Positions 45,044 through 53,052 of a stretch of 64,000 nucleotides of DNA are shown in pieces. The notes under the pieces are model-generated. The model worked only from the letters and a program-made list of their open reading frames with translations. It was not told the DNA's origin and did not search any database. Both the position numbers and the translations under genes were made by a program. How positions within the stretch are numbered: the first letter of the stretch is position 1; each line of letters opens with the position of its first letter. Source of the stretch: an uncultured Siphonobacter sp. (lineage in GTDB: Bacteria; Bacteroidota; Bacteroidia; Cytophagales; Spirosomataceae); contig CAJYHS010000204.1 of the NCBI GenBank assembly GCA_913774715.1, positions 186,001-250,000 of the forward strand, written 5' to 3'.

Positions 45044-46582
45044 ATGGAGAAAAAGATTGTTTGCGGGATTGATGTAGGAACGACAAAGGTCTGCGTGGTG
45101 ATCGGTCAAAAAGATCACGACGACAAACTAGACGTGCGTGGCGTAAGTCGGGTTGAATTCAAAGACAAGAAATTCAAGAATCTTGTCACGAAGGGAGCTA
45201 TCCTTAACCCTGATTTTGTCAGTAAGTTTATAAAGAAAGCATTAGCCGAAGCTATTGAGCAGGCTGGTGTTACCCCAAATCAGTACTTCATTAGTGTAGC
45301 CAGTCATCAGGTTACCTGCATTCCTAAAATTAGTGACATCTCTCGCGATTACGTATCGGAGGGGGATGAAGTTCGTCATGACGATCTGCAACGCTTGCTG
45401 GCAAGCGTAGGACGTACCAAAATTGATGGTTCGGCTATTTTACACGTTTTGCCTCAGGAGTATAGTGTAGATGGCGATTCGGAAGAACACTACCACATAG
45501 TAGGCGTAACTGGAACTCACCTTCGGGGAAAATTCCAGGTGATTACCATGCCTTTAAAACCCCTCAGTACTTTACTAAAAAGTCTTGACTGGGCGGGTTT
45601 ACATGTTCCCCCCAAACACGTTTATTTATCATCGCTGGCTTCTACAATGGCCGTTTTAAGCGATGAAGAGAAAGAACACGGGGCGATATTGGTAGACATC
45701 GGTGCTGGCAAAACTGACGTCGTAATCGTTCAGGGTGAACTGGTACGTTATGTAGCTTCGTTCCCTGTCGGCGGCAGATCTATTACCAAAGATATTGAAA
45801 TTGGGTGCGACGTATCGGAAAGTGTAGCGGAAGATTTGAAATTACGCTTTGGCACTGCCACGCATAAAGAAGTTCGCATTAATGAGGTAGTTGCGGTTCC
45901 TAATGTTTTGGAAAGCCTCCCTCCTAAAAATGTATCGCTCAAAAACGTTGCTGTTATCATTGAGGCACGTGTCAAAGATATCGCCACGTTTGTAGCGGCA
46001 GTGGTTCGCCATGCAGGCTATGATCGCAAGATTAAAACGGGTATTGTCTTAACTGGTGGAGGAGCTCGTCTGGACAGTATTCAGGATGTATTCCGTACCG
46101 TTACAGGAATGCATGTACAAGTAGGACGTCCAAATCAGGGCTTTAATAAGCAAAAGCCTGAAGCAACCAATAACCTATCCTATGCAACGGCTTTGGGTTT
46201 AGTTCGCCTGGGCTTCCGCTCGCTTGATCCCCGTGACGAGTTATACGAATCGCTGGTATCGGTACCTAACCCAATTCAGCCTCCCGTTCAGCACACTCCG
46301 CACACGTATACTACCGGTCAGCACCATAGTCCTCAACCGACGAATGGCAATAATGGATATACCAATGGAGGTGGTTATTCAAATCCACCAGCTCCAGCTG
46401 CTCCTGAACCCGTAAGACCTCCTGAACCAAATAAGGAAAATGAACAACCGGAAAATGAGCAGGAATGGAAGTGGTGGCGTTTACGCATGGACCTGAATTC
46501 ATGGTACAAAGCCATTTTTCGAGATGAATTTGAATCAAGGGGTGGCCAGCGACCTGACGGCTGGGAACCTAAAACAGTATAA
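45044..46582 (+). CDS. ftsA: Cell-division protein FtsA, with long C-terminal extension
   Basis: Actin-like membrane tether for FtsZ. 512 residues against about 420 in E. coli. Phosphate and adenosine motifs: IDVGTTKVCVVIGQ (9-22), ILVDIGAGKTDVVI near 215, VLTGGGARLDSI near 345. After the actin fold comes a Pro/His/Asn-rich linker (about 410-470: HTPHTYTTGQHHSPQPTNGN) and then WKWWRLRMDLNSWYKAIFRD, a Trp-rich amphipathic segment that may be the membrane-targeting helix. A terminator separates it from ftsZ. Confidence 0.95.
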   Translation: MEKKIVCGIDVGTTKVCVVIGQKDHDDKLDVRGVSRVEFKDKKFKNLVTKGAILNPDFVSKFIKKALAEAIEQAGVTPNQYFISVASHQVTCIPKISDISRDYVSEGDEVRHDDLQRLLASVGRTKIDGSAILHVLPQEYSVDGDSEEHYHIVGVTGTHLRGKFQVITMPLKPLSTLLKSLDWAGLHVPPKHVYLSSLASTMAVLSDEEKEHGAILVDIGAGKTDVVIVQGELVRYVASFPVGGRSITKDIEIGCDVSESVAEDLKLRFGTATHKEVRINEVVAVPNVLESLPPKNVSLKNVAVIIEARVKDIATFVAAVVRHAGYDRKIKTGIVLTGGGARLDSIQDVFRTVTGMHVQVGRPNQGFNKQKPEATNNLSYATALGLVRLGFRSLDPRDELYESLVSVPNPIQPPVQHTPHTYTTGQHHSPQPTNGNNGYTNGGGYSNPPAPAAPEPVRPPEPNKENEQPENEQEWKWWRLRMDLNSWYKAIFRDEFESRGGQRPDGWEPKTV

Positions 46583-46587
46583 TACTA

Positions 46588-46623
46588 AAACTCAAACGGT
46601 TCAGTAACTGACCGTTTGAGTTT
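46588..46623 (+). terminator. Terminator between ftsA and ftsZ
   Basis: Perfect 13-bp arms AAACTCAAACGGT / ACCGTTTGAGTTT, 10-nt loop, then TCTCTTTTC. Suggests ftsZ has its own promoter or is attenuated. Confidence 0.75.
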
Positions 46624-46748
46624 CTCTTTTCTCCCCACCTATACTTTATACGGTAAGCTTATACCCATTGCTATTATAGTTCAGACTAACATATTACGAA
46701 GTTGGGTCAGCCATACCTACCCAACTCTTCGTAACCAATCTTAAAAAT

Positions 46749-48242
46749 ATGCTTCTTGACCATAATTATTCCTTTAGCTCTGTTAAACATTTTCGTTCCT
46801 ACATCAAAGTTTTTGGTGTAGGCGGTGGTGGCTGTAACGCCGTTCGTCACATGTTTAACCAAAACATTGAAGACGTAGATTTCATTGTTTGTAATACAGA
46901 TCGTCAGTCGCTTGATGAAAGTCCGATTGACTATAAAATTCAACTAGGAAATCAATCCGTTAACCAAAAGGGTATTGGAGCCGGAATGGATGCGGCTCAA
47001 GGCCGTTTGGCAGCGGAAGAAAGTGAAGCAGAAATTCGCAAAGTACTGGAGGATAACACCGAAATGTTATTCATTACAGCAGGTATGGGCGGAGGAACCG
47101 GTACAGGTGCCGCTCCGGTTATTGCTCGTATTGCGAACGATTTGAATATACTTACTGTAGCAATTGTGACCGCTCCTTTCGATGATGAAGGAGAAGATAA
47201 AATTGAACAAGCCCGCGAAGGAATTCGTGAATTGCAGAAGTACTGTGATACGGTTGTAGTGATTCTAAATGAAAAACTGCTTGAGCTGTATCCCGATATG
47301 ACGGTTGATGACGCCTACGCCAAAGCCGATGATGTCTTAGCTAACGCCGCTCGCTGTATCTCTGAGATTGTAACCAAGTCAGGTAAGATCAACTCCGATA
47401 TGAATGACGTGAAAACGATCCTTAAAGGTGCCGGACAAGCCGTAATTGGTCTGTACAGTGCTGAAGGAGAAGATCGTGCCGTCACTTGCGTGGAAGAAGC
47501 CCTGAGTTCACCTCTTTTAGATAACCGTGATATCAAAGGAGCCAAACGTATCCTGATTACGATCTCGTATAGCAAGGACAATCCAATGCGGATGATGGAG
47601 CAAAAGGCGATTACCAAATACATTGAGGACAAAATTGGTGGCAAAGCCCGACTGCTTAAAATTAGCCCCATTCCTGATGAGAGCCTGGGTAAAGCCATGC
47701 GTTTCACCATTATTGCAGCAGGTTTCGACTTACCCGGTAATTCGGTGTATCAGCGTCCCGTTGATGAGCCCTTGATTCAACAGCCTACTTCACGCCCGGC
47801 TGTAACAGGAGCTACGGGTAATGCACAGGCCACCACGCCTAAGCCGTCTACACCAAGTAGTTCGTCTCCTTATGGCTATGGCAGTTACCTTCAGGAAAAA
47901 ACGTCTCCTCAGTCGGTATTCACAATTCCTACTTCGTCTGCTTCCGTAGAAGACGACTCTGAAGTTCTTCCAGAATCTGAGACCGTTTTTGAAATTTCTA
48001 CACCGCTTGCGTTAGAGGAAGATGTGACTAAAAACCTGGAAAAAGAGATCTGGCAGGAAGAAGATAACTCCCTTCATAACGCTCGTATGATTCAGGAATT
48101 CATCGCTAAACTGGATCACCACGATCAGGGTTGGGAGGCGGATTTAGAGACACCCGCTTACATTCGCCAGAATATTCCTCTGGCTGACCTTGCCGTTATC
48201 TTGAGAGGTGAAAAAGTCAATCATTATAATCTGAACGATTAG
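46749..48242 (+). CDS. ftsZ: Cell-division GTPase FtsZ
   Basis: Tubulin-like GTPase forming the Z ring. 497 residues. GTP-binding loops FGVGGGGCNAV (22-32) and GGGTGTGAAP (114-123), T7 catalytic loop NSDMND (215-220). The globular part ends near residue 335. A long disordered linker rich in Ser, Thr and Pro follows, and then the short conserved end peptide TPAYIRQ (468-474) that docks FtsA. It has about 23 residues beyond that peptide. Followed by a strong terminator that closes the dcw segment. Confidence 0.97.
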   Translation: MLLDHNYSFSSVKHFRSYIKVFGVGGGGCNAVRHMFNQNIEDVDFIVCNTDRQSLDESPIDYKIQLGNQSVNQKGIGAGMDAAQGRLAAEESEAEIRKVLEDNTEMLFITAGMGGGTGTGAAPVIARIANDLNILTVAIVTAPFDDEGEDKIEQAREGIRELQKYCDTVVVILNEKLLELYPDMTVDDAYAKADDVLANAARCISEIVTKSGKINSDMNDVKTILKGAGQAVIGLYSAEGEDRAVTCVEEALSSPLLDNRDIKGAKRILITISYSKDNPMRMMEQKAITKYIEDKIGGKARLLKISPIPDESLGKAMRFTIIAAGFDLPGNSVYQRPVDEPLIQQPTSRPAVTGATGNAQATTPKPSTPSSSSPYGYGSYLQEKTSPQSVFTIPTSSASVEDDSEVLPESETVFEISTPLALEEDVTKNLEKEIWQEEDNSLHNARMIQEFIAKLDHHDQGWEADLETPAYIRQNIPLADLAVILRGEKVNHYNLND

Positions 48243-48254
48243 TTTAGATTGCAT

Positions 48255-48290
48255 AAAAAATCCCGTCAGAAGCCTCTGACGGGATTTTTT
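48255..48290. terminator. Bidirectional terminator ftsZ / porT
   Basis: Perfect 16-bp arms (48255-48270 and 48275-48290) with loop AGCC and A6/T6 tracts, between convergent genes. Confidence 0.95.
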
Positions 48291-48302
48291 ATATTCAGTC
48301 TT

Positions 48303-49109
48303 TTATTCGAACATTAAGTATAGTGTTACCGTGTGCGTAGTCATTCTGCTGATTCCGGCGTTGTAAATGCTATTGCTAGGTTGAATCATGTTCGCAATTC
48401 CGTGTGAGAAGTGAAGCTCAGGCGTGAATTTAAAGTATTCGAAAAAACGTTCCAGCCCTACCCCATATTCCAGAGCAAAATCAGCCGATCTGGTTGACAT
48501 TTGTCCATTGCCCCGATTGATATTTTGCCTTCTTCGTACGTTAGCTTCTAACCCAGCCCGAAACCCGGCAACGGCATACATTCTCGTATTACCACGCCGA
48601 ATCGATTTATATTTCAGCATAAAAGGAAATTCTACCCAGGTAGATTCCCGAATCAATTGCTGCTCACTGCCATTCGTAAACGTATAGTTCACCGGACGGC
48701 TATAGATCGAAATCGTCAATGGAGAAAAACGAAAGTCCAGTCGGGGGCTCATGTATACGTTCATCAGGAAACCCATTCGAAAACCAATCGAATTAGGAGT
48801 GTTCATTGAACGTACAGAATCCTGAACGGGCGATGCATTATAGGCGTTATCATGTTTGATTTGAAAACGCGTATTCGGAACGCCGAAAAAGAAGCCATAA
48901 TGCACCGATTTATCGTCGTAGAATTCCAGGTGCTTCCGCTTATAAAGTGTATTCTGAGCGAATGTTTTCGAAATCGTTACACTACAAAAAAACAAACTAA
49001 TTAAAACAGAAAGTTTACGGGTTTGGGAGAATCCTTTACTAGCATAAATCCCCACGGATCGTACATCCGTACCCTGTAAAAGCTCATTCGCTCGTAGCTT
49101 ACGCGTCAT
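48303..49109 (-). CDS. porT: Type IX secretion protein PorT (SprT)
   Basis: An outer-membrane beta-barrel component needed for type IX secretion. 268 residues with a signal peptide after a 30-residue N-terminal stretch (RKLSVLISLFFCSVTISKTFAQ). Strands such as HYGFFFGVPNTRFQIKH and TWVEFPFMLKYKSIRRGNTR, ending in THTVTLYLMFE, fit the eight-stranded PorT family. The ubiE-porT order, with porT 6 bp after ubiE, is conserved across Bacteroidota and supports the call. Start at ATG 49109 is kept because of coupling; a GTG at codon 18 would give a more usual signal peptide. Confidence 0.88.
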   Translation of the reverse strand: MTRKLRANELLQGTDVRSVGIYASKGFSQTRKLSVLISLFFCSVTISKTFAQNTLYKRKHLEFYDDKSVHYGFFFGVPNTRFQIKHDNAYNASPVQDSVRSMNTPNSIGFRMGFLMNVYMSPRLDFRFSPLTISIYSRPVNYTFTNGSEQQLIRESTWVEFPFMLKYKSIRRGNTRMYAVAGFRAGLEANVRRRQNINRGNGQMSTRSADFALEYGVGLERFFEYFKFTPELHFSHGIANMIQPSNSIYNAGISRMTTHTVTLYLMFE

Positions 49110-49115
49110 ACGTTA

Positions 49116-49847
49116 CTATTTCTTACCAATATAAATGGAACTAATGCCGAAGGTCAATGGAATAGCCCGGGTCTGCTTAAAGCCAGATTTTTGGTAAACG
49201 GCCAGAAAATCGTCACCATCTGGAAAAGCCTGCACCGACTCAGGCAAATATGTATAAGCAGCATTGTCTTTGGAAAACCAAGAGCCAATTACCGGCAAAA
49301 TACGGTTTGAATAAAAATTGTACAGATGCTTAAAGACAAAACCACGGGGTTTTGAAAACTCTAACACTACGCAGGTTCCACCAGGTTTCAGCACCCGATT
49401 CATGTCCGTTAGGCCTTTTTCGAGATTTTCAAAATTCCGTACTCCGAATGAAACGATCACAGCGTCGAAAGAATTGTCTGAAAACGGAAGCTTTTCTGAA
49501 TCACCCTTTTGTAACTCAATGATTCCCTCGAGTCCCATCTTCTTGATTTTCTCACGACCGTGAGCCAGCATTCCTTCCGAAATGTCCACGCCAACAATTT
49601 TTTTAGGCTTCAGGGCCAGGGCCTCTACTGCGAAATCACCGGTTCCCGTAGCAATATCAAGAATAGTCTGAGGCTTTTCAGGCTTGAGCAGGCTAATCGC
49701 TTTTTTCCGCCAGAGGATATCGATCCCCATACTCAAAAAGTGATTCAGGAAGTCATACCGATGCGAAATGTTATCAAACATTTTAGCAACCTGTTCCTTT
49801 TTACTACTATCCTGTTCTTCTTTATAAGGTAAGACCACGTCAGTCAA
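49116..49847 (-). CDS. ubiE: Demethylmenaquinone methyltransferase
   Basis: SAM-dependent C-methyltransferase of menaquinone synthesis (menG/ubiE). 243 residues. N-terminal FDNISHRYDFLNHFLSMGID, SAM motif I ILDIATGTGDFAVEAL, DAVIVSFGVRNFENLEKGL and the C-terminal FLAVYQKSGFKQTRAIPLTFG are all family hallmarks. Menaquinone is the quinone of this phylum, so the menaquinone function is expected. First gene of the ubiE-porT operon. Confidence 0.96.
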   Translation of the reverse strand: MTDVVLPYKEEQDSSKKEQVAKMFDNISHRYDFLNHFLSMGIDILWRKKAISLLKPEKPQTILDIATGTGDFAVEALALKPKKIVGVDISEGMLAHGREKIKKMGLEGIIELQKGDSEKLPFSDNSFDAVIVSFGVRNFENLEKGLTDMNRVLKPGGTCVVLEFSKPRGFVFKHLYNFYSNRILPVIGSWFSKDNAAYTYLPESVQAFPDGDDFLAVYQKSGFKQTRAIPLTFGISSIYIGKK

Positions 49848-49955
49848 AATTTATAGAGCCTGAAAACCACAGGCTTCGGTACTAAAAGTATACGATCTAT
49901 TCAACGAGAAAGTTCGGCAAAGGTACGTTTTGAGTGTCAATGAATAAGCTTCGTC

Positions 49956-49990
49956 AAAAAAAAACAGCGGCTTCAGAGAAGCCACTGTTT
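49956..49990 (-). terminator. Terminator of the small lipoprotein gene
   Basis: AAACAGCGGCTTC pairs with GAAGCCACTGTTT (one C-A mismatch), loop AGA; a T8 run follows on the minus strand. Confidence 0.8.
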
Positions 49991-50037
49991 AAACAATTTC
50001 TAATCGGAACCTCAGGTGTTCGCTCCAGTTGTTCTGA

Positions 50038-50583
50038 TTACTTGATTTCCACATCAAAATCGACGTTCGCATCATCTGAGCCCGGCGTAGCCGTTCCATC
50101 TTTCGTACCGTTTGGCTGATGGCGTAACTGTATCTTTAACTTACCCGTACCTGCAGTAGCCTGTGTCTGAATGGTTCCGGCTAACCCTACGTTAAGATTT
50201 TTACTGTCTTTATCCGTAACGGTAACGGTTAATAAACTGGCAGGACTTGGTGTGAAGAGAACCAGGTGTTCATCTTTTTTCTCCTGAATTTCTTCAGTAA
50301 TGTCTTCTACCGGAGATTTTGATTCATCCAGGAATCGAAGGGAATACGTATAGGTTTTACTTTTATCCAGACTGATTGGAGTGATAACCGGAGCATTGCC
50401 TCCGTCACCATCGGGATCTTTCCAGGTAAATACTTTTGCCGTTTCGTTACCAGCTTTCAACGTTAACTCAACGGTAGTAATCAATTCATTTTCATCGGGT
50501 TCTGGATCAGTATTATCTTTTTTACAGGAAGATAAAGTGGCCAGTGCCAGTAAGGGAAGATAAAGCCAATACTTACGTTTCAT
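50038..50583 (-). CDS. Small beta-rich lipoprotein of unknown function
   Basis: A 181-residue lipoprotein: signal MKRKYWLYLPLLALATLSS with Cys20, then acidic DNTDPEPDENELITTVELTL, Ig-like beta strands (KTYTYSLRFLDESKSPVEDI) and an acidic tail (GSDDANVDFDVEIK). Acidic Asp/Glu pairs could bind calcium or zinc, but no known site is visible. Similar small lipoproteins accompany outer-membrane receptors in Bacteroidota; here it stands alone. A 29-bp palindrome 70 bp upstream suggests tight regulation. Confidence 0.75.
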   Translation of the reverse strand: MKRKYWLYLPLLALATLSSCKKDNTDPEPDENELITTVELTLKAGNETAKVFTWKDPDGDGGNAPVITPISLDKSKTYTYSLRFLDESKSPVEDITEEIQEKKDEHLVLFTPSPASLLTVTVTDKDSKNLNVGLAGTIQTQATAGTGKLKIQLRHQPNGTKDGTATPGSDDANVDFDVEIK

Positions 50584-50652
50584 ACCTTTTTCAGTTATAC
50601 AGAAGCTTCAGCGTTCTGTCGTTCCATTGTCAGTTCTGATGGCAAATATATT

Positions 50653-50681
50653 CATTATTTGCAACAACGTTGCAAATAATG
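50653..50681. promoter_or_regulatory. 29-bp palindrome upstream of the small lipoprotein
   Basis: CATTATTTGCAAC - AAC - GTTGCAAATAATG: perfect 13-bp arms with a 3-nt centre. It sits in the promoter zone of the lipoprotein gene (start 50583) and past the mutL terminator (50723-50756); no T-run flanks it. Best read as an operator. Symmetry and size recall Fur-family (for example Zur) sites, but that is a guess. Confidence 0.5.
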
Positions 50682-50722
50682 AGATTTTAATCTTTCTTTA
50701 GCTTTCAAACCTTTTCATCAAC

Positions 50723-50756
50723 AAAAAAGACCTCTTTCAACGAAGAGGTCTTTTTT
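50723..50756 (-). terminator. Terminator of mutL
   Basis: Perfect 14-bp arms AAAAAAGACCTCTT / AAGAGGTCTTTTTT with a 6-nt loop, 24 bp past the mutL stop. Confidence 0.92.
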
Positions 50757-50779
50757 ATTGATGAAGAAGTAAAACCTGA

Positions 50780-52843
50780 TTACCGTAATAACCCAGCGAT
50801 TTTATCCAATCCTAGTATAGCAAAGGTAGGCTCTCCTCCAGGAGTATAAGAAGGATTGCTGGAAGCAAACAATTGGTCGACGAGAGCACTCATTTCTTCC
50901 GCAGCAAGCCGGGTCAGGTAACGAGCCGCCGAGCGTTTGGCAAACGAACGAGCCAGAGCTTCAGGACGATCCAGTTTCAGTTCTGAATAATGCTGACGAA
51001 ATTGCGAAAGTAGGCCTTCAAATAAGTCTTCTTCATTTTCGTCGGTAACATCCGCCGGAATACCGTAGAGGATAAATGCGTTCTTACCAATTTCCGCAAA
51101 ATCGAAACCCAACGCTTTAATCTCTTGCTCAATCTCTACTACCAATTGAAAATCAACGGGATTCAGAGTAACCGTTTTAGGAAACAATAACTGCTGGGAA
51201 GCGGCATTACGCTTCTCCAGCGAAGCCCGGTATTTATCGTACAGAATGCGTTCATAAGCCGCTTTCTGATCAATTACCATCAAGCCCGATTTTACTTGTG
51301 AAAGTACATAACGGTTATGCACCTGAAATAGCATCCGTTCGTAGTCCAGCAGGGAAGTTTTCGCTGAAGCTTTCGAAGGAACGGCCTTTGAACTAAAGGT
51401 CTGCTCCAAGGTAACGGATTCCTGTAGTTCAGGCTCTGGAGCCTTGGGTTCTTCCGAATAAACCTCTTCCGTCTGAATCCGATTGGCCTTACTCTGGAAG
51501 GTAATGCTTGAAGACGCAGGTAAAGATTCCTCTTCTTCAGAAACGGGCGGCGTAAATGGTTTCACCGTGGGTAATACTTCTTCGGGAAGATCAAAAATAC
51601 TGTGACGTTCTTTCTTCACGGGGCCTTCCAGCCCTTCAAATAACTTCTCCCAGCTATTGATATTACGTTTCGGAGCTGCCGAGCCTGCGTTGTGAGACGA
51701 ACGAGCAAAAGGGTCTTTTTCCTCATCGGTCATTTTTCGGTTTTCGTTGACAGAGGCTTCAAAGTGTACCGCATAGTCCTTTTTCTCGAAGGAAAGAGAC
51801 TTTGCGGGACTTAATAGATTCACGTCCATCTCGAAATCAATAGCTGGAGCGAGGCCGTAAACGCCCGTCGCCCGTTTCACCGCCGCCCGAACAATGGCAT
51901 AGACCGAACGTTCGTCGTCAAACTTAATTTCCGTTTTTGTGGGGTGAACGTTAATATCAATATGGGCCGGATCGATTTCGATGTTTAAAACATAGAATGG
52001 ATGGCTCCCATCGGGAATCAGCCCTTCAAAACCGCTTAAAACGGCATGGTGTAAATACGCATGACGAATGAACCGCTGGTTCACGAAGAAAAATTGCTCT
52101 CCCCTTACCTTTTTGGCAAACTCAGGCTTACCAATAAATCCACTTACCTTCACAAAAGGAGTTTCCTCGCGGGTGTCGGCCAGTTGTTCTCGATAGTTTT
52201 TACCGAATAAATCCACAATCCGGCGGGACATTTTTCCGGCGGGCAAGTTATATACTTCCGTTTCCCCGTGATGTAGCATAAACGTCACATCGGGATACGA
52301 AAGAGCTACCCGTTGAAATTCGTCCAGAATGTGACGCATTTCAACGGGATTTGATTTCAGAAAGTTACGTCGAGCGGGAACATTAAAGAATAAATTCTTT
52401 ACGCAGATATTTGTCCCCGTTAGCGTCTGACAGGGTTCATGAAGTTTGAGTTCGGAAGCTTCGATTTTCAGATGCGTTCCTAATTCGTCCGCATCCCGAC
52501 GCGTCCGCAATTCCACTTGAGCCACGGCAGCAATGGAAGCCATGGCTTCGCCGCGAAAACCCATGGTACGAATTTTGAAAAGATCTTCAGCCGTACGGAT
52601 TTTAGAAGTTGCATGACGTTCAAAACACATACGGGCATCCGTTTCCGACATACCAACGCCATTATCAATCACCTGAATCAGCGTTCGTCCTGCGTCTTTT
52701 ACCAACAGCTGAATCTGCGTAGCCTGGGCATCAATCGAATTTTCAAGCAACTCCTTCACCACCGAAGCCGGTCGCTGAACGACCTCGCCAGCCGCAATCT
52801 GATTCGCAATGGAGTCGGGTAGGAGTTGAATAATATCTTGCAT
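50780..52843 (-). CDS. mutL: DNA mismatch repair protein MutL
   Basis: Links mismatch recognition by MutS to repair. 687 residues. The GHKL ATPase domain is intact: ELLENSIDAQAT with catalytic Glu, DNGVGM, the FRGEA loop and PARRNFLKS. The linker (about 350-500) is long, acidic and low in complexity. In the C-terminal dimerisation domain the endonuclease motif DQHA(x)2E(x)4E reads D525-QKAAYERILYD, so the metal-binding His is Lys and the last Glu is Asp. The usual CPHGRP reads SYTPGGEP. Nicking activity is therefore doubtful. Confidence 0.96.
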   Translation of the reverse strand: MQDIIQLLPDSIANQIAAGEVVQRPASVVKELLENSIDAQATQIQLLVKDAGRTLIQVIDNGVGMSETDARMCFERHATSKIRTAEDLFKIRTMGFRGEAMASIAAVAQVELRTRRDADELGTHLKIEASELKLHEPCQTLTGTNICVKNLFFNVPARRNFLKSNPVEMRHILDEFQRVALSYPDVTFMLHHGETEVYNLPAGKMSRRIVDLFGKNYREQLADTREETPFVKVSGFIGKPEFAKKVRGEQFFFVNQRFIRHAYLHHAVLSGFEGLIPDGSHPFYVLNIEIDPAHIDINVHPTKTEIKFDDERSVYAIVRAAVKRATGVYGLAPAIDFEMDVNLLSPAKSLSFEKKDYAVHFEASVNENRKMTDEEKDPFARSSHNAGSAAPKRNINSWEKLFEGLEGPVKKERHSIFDLPEEVLPTVKPFTPPVSEEEESLPASSSITFQSKANRIQTEEVYSEEPKAPEPELQESVTLEQTFSSKAVPSKASAKTSLLDYERMLFQVHNRYVLSQVKSGLMVIDQKAAYERILYDKYRASLEKRNAASQQLLFPKTVTLNPVDFQLVVEIEQEIKALGFDFAEIGKNAFILYGIPADVTDENEEDLFEGLLSQFRQHYSELKLDRPEALARSFAKRSAARYLTRLAAEEMSALVDQLFASSNPSYTPGGEPTFAILGLDKIAGLLR

Positions 52844-53052
52844 GAAAGTGTGTTCGGAGCCTATAAAAACGAATTCCGATTTAAACTTATTTCTTCGGTA
52901 AGAATCTGAATAAATTCTAAACCGGGCGTGTTGGATAAAGTAGGAACGCGAATTTCGCCCAAATCCCCCGGAAAAGCGAGCCTATTTTTTTAAATATATG
53001 TGTTTTGATACAATTGTTTAGAGATAATTTCGCGTTCTCGTAGCAAGTATTG

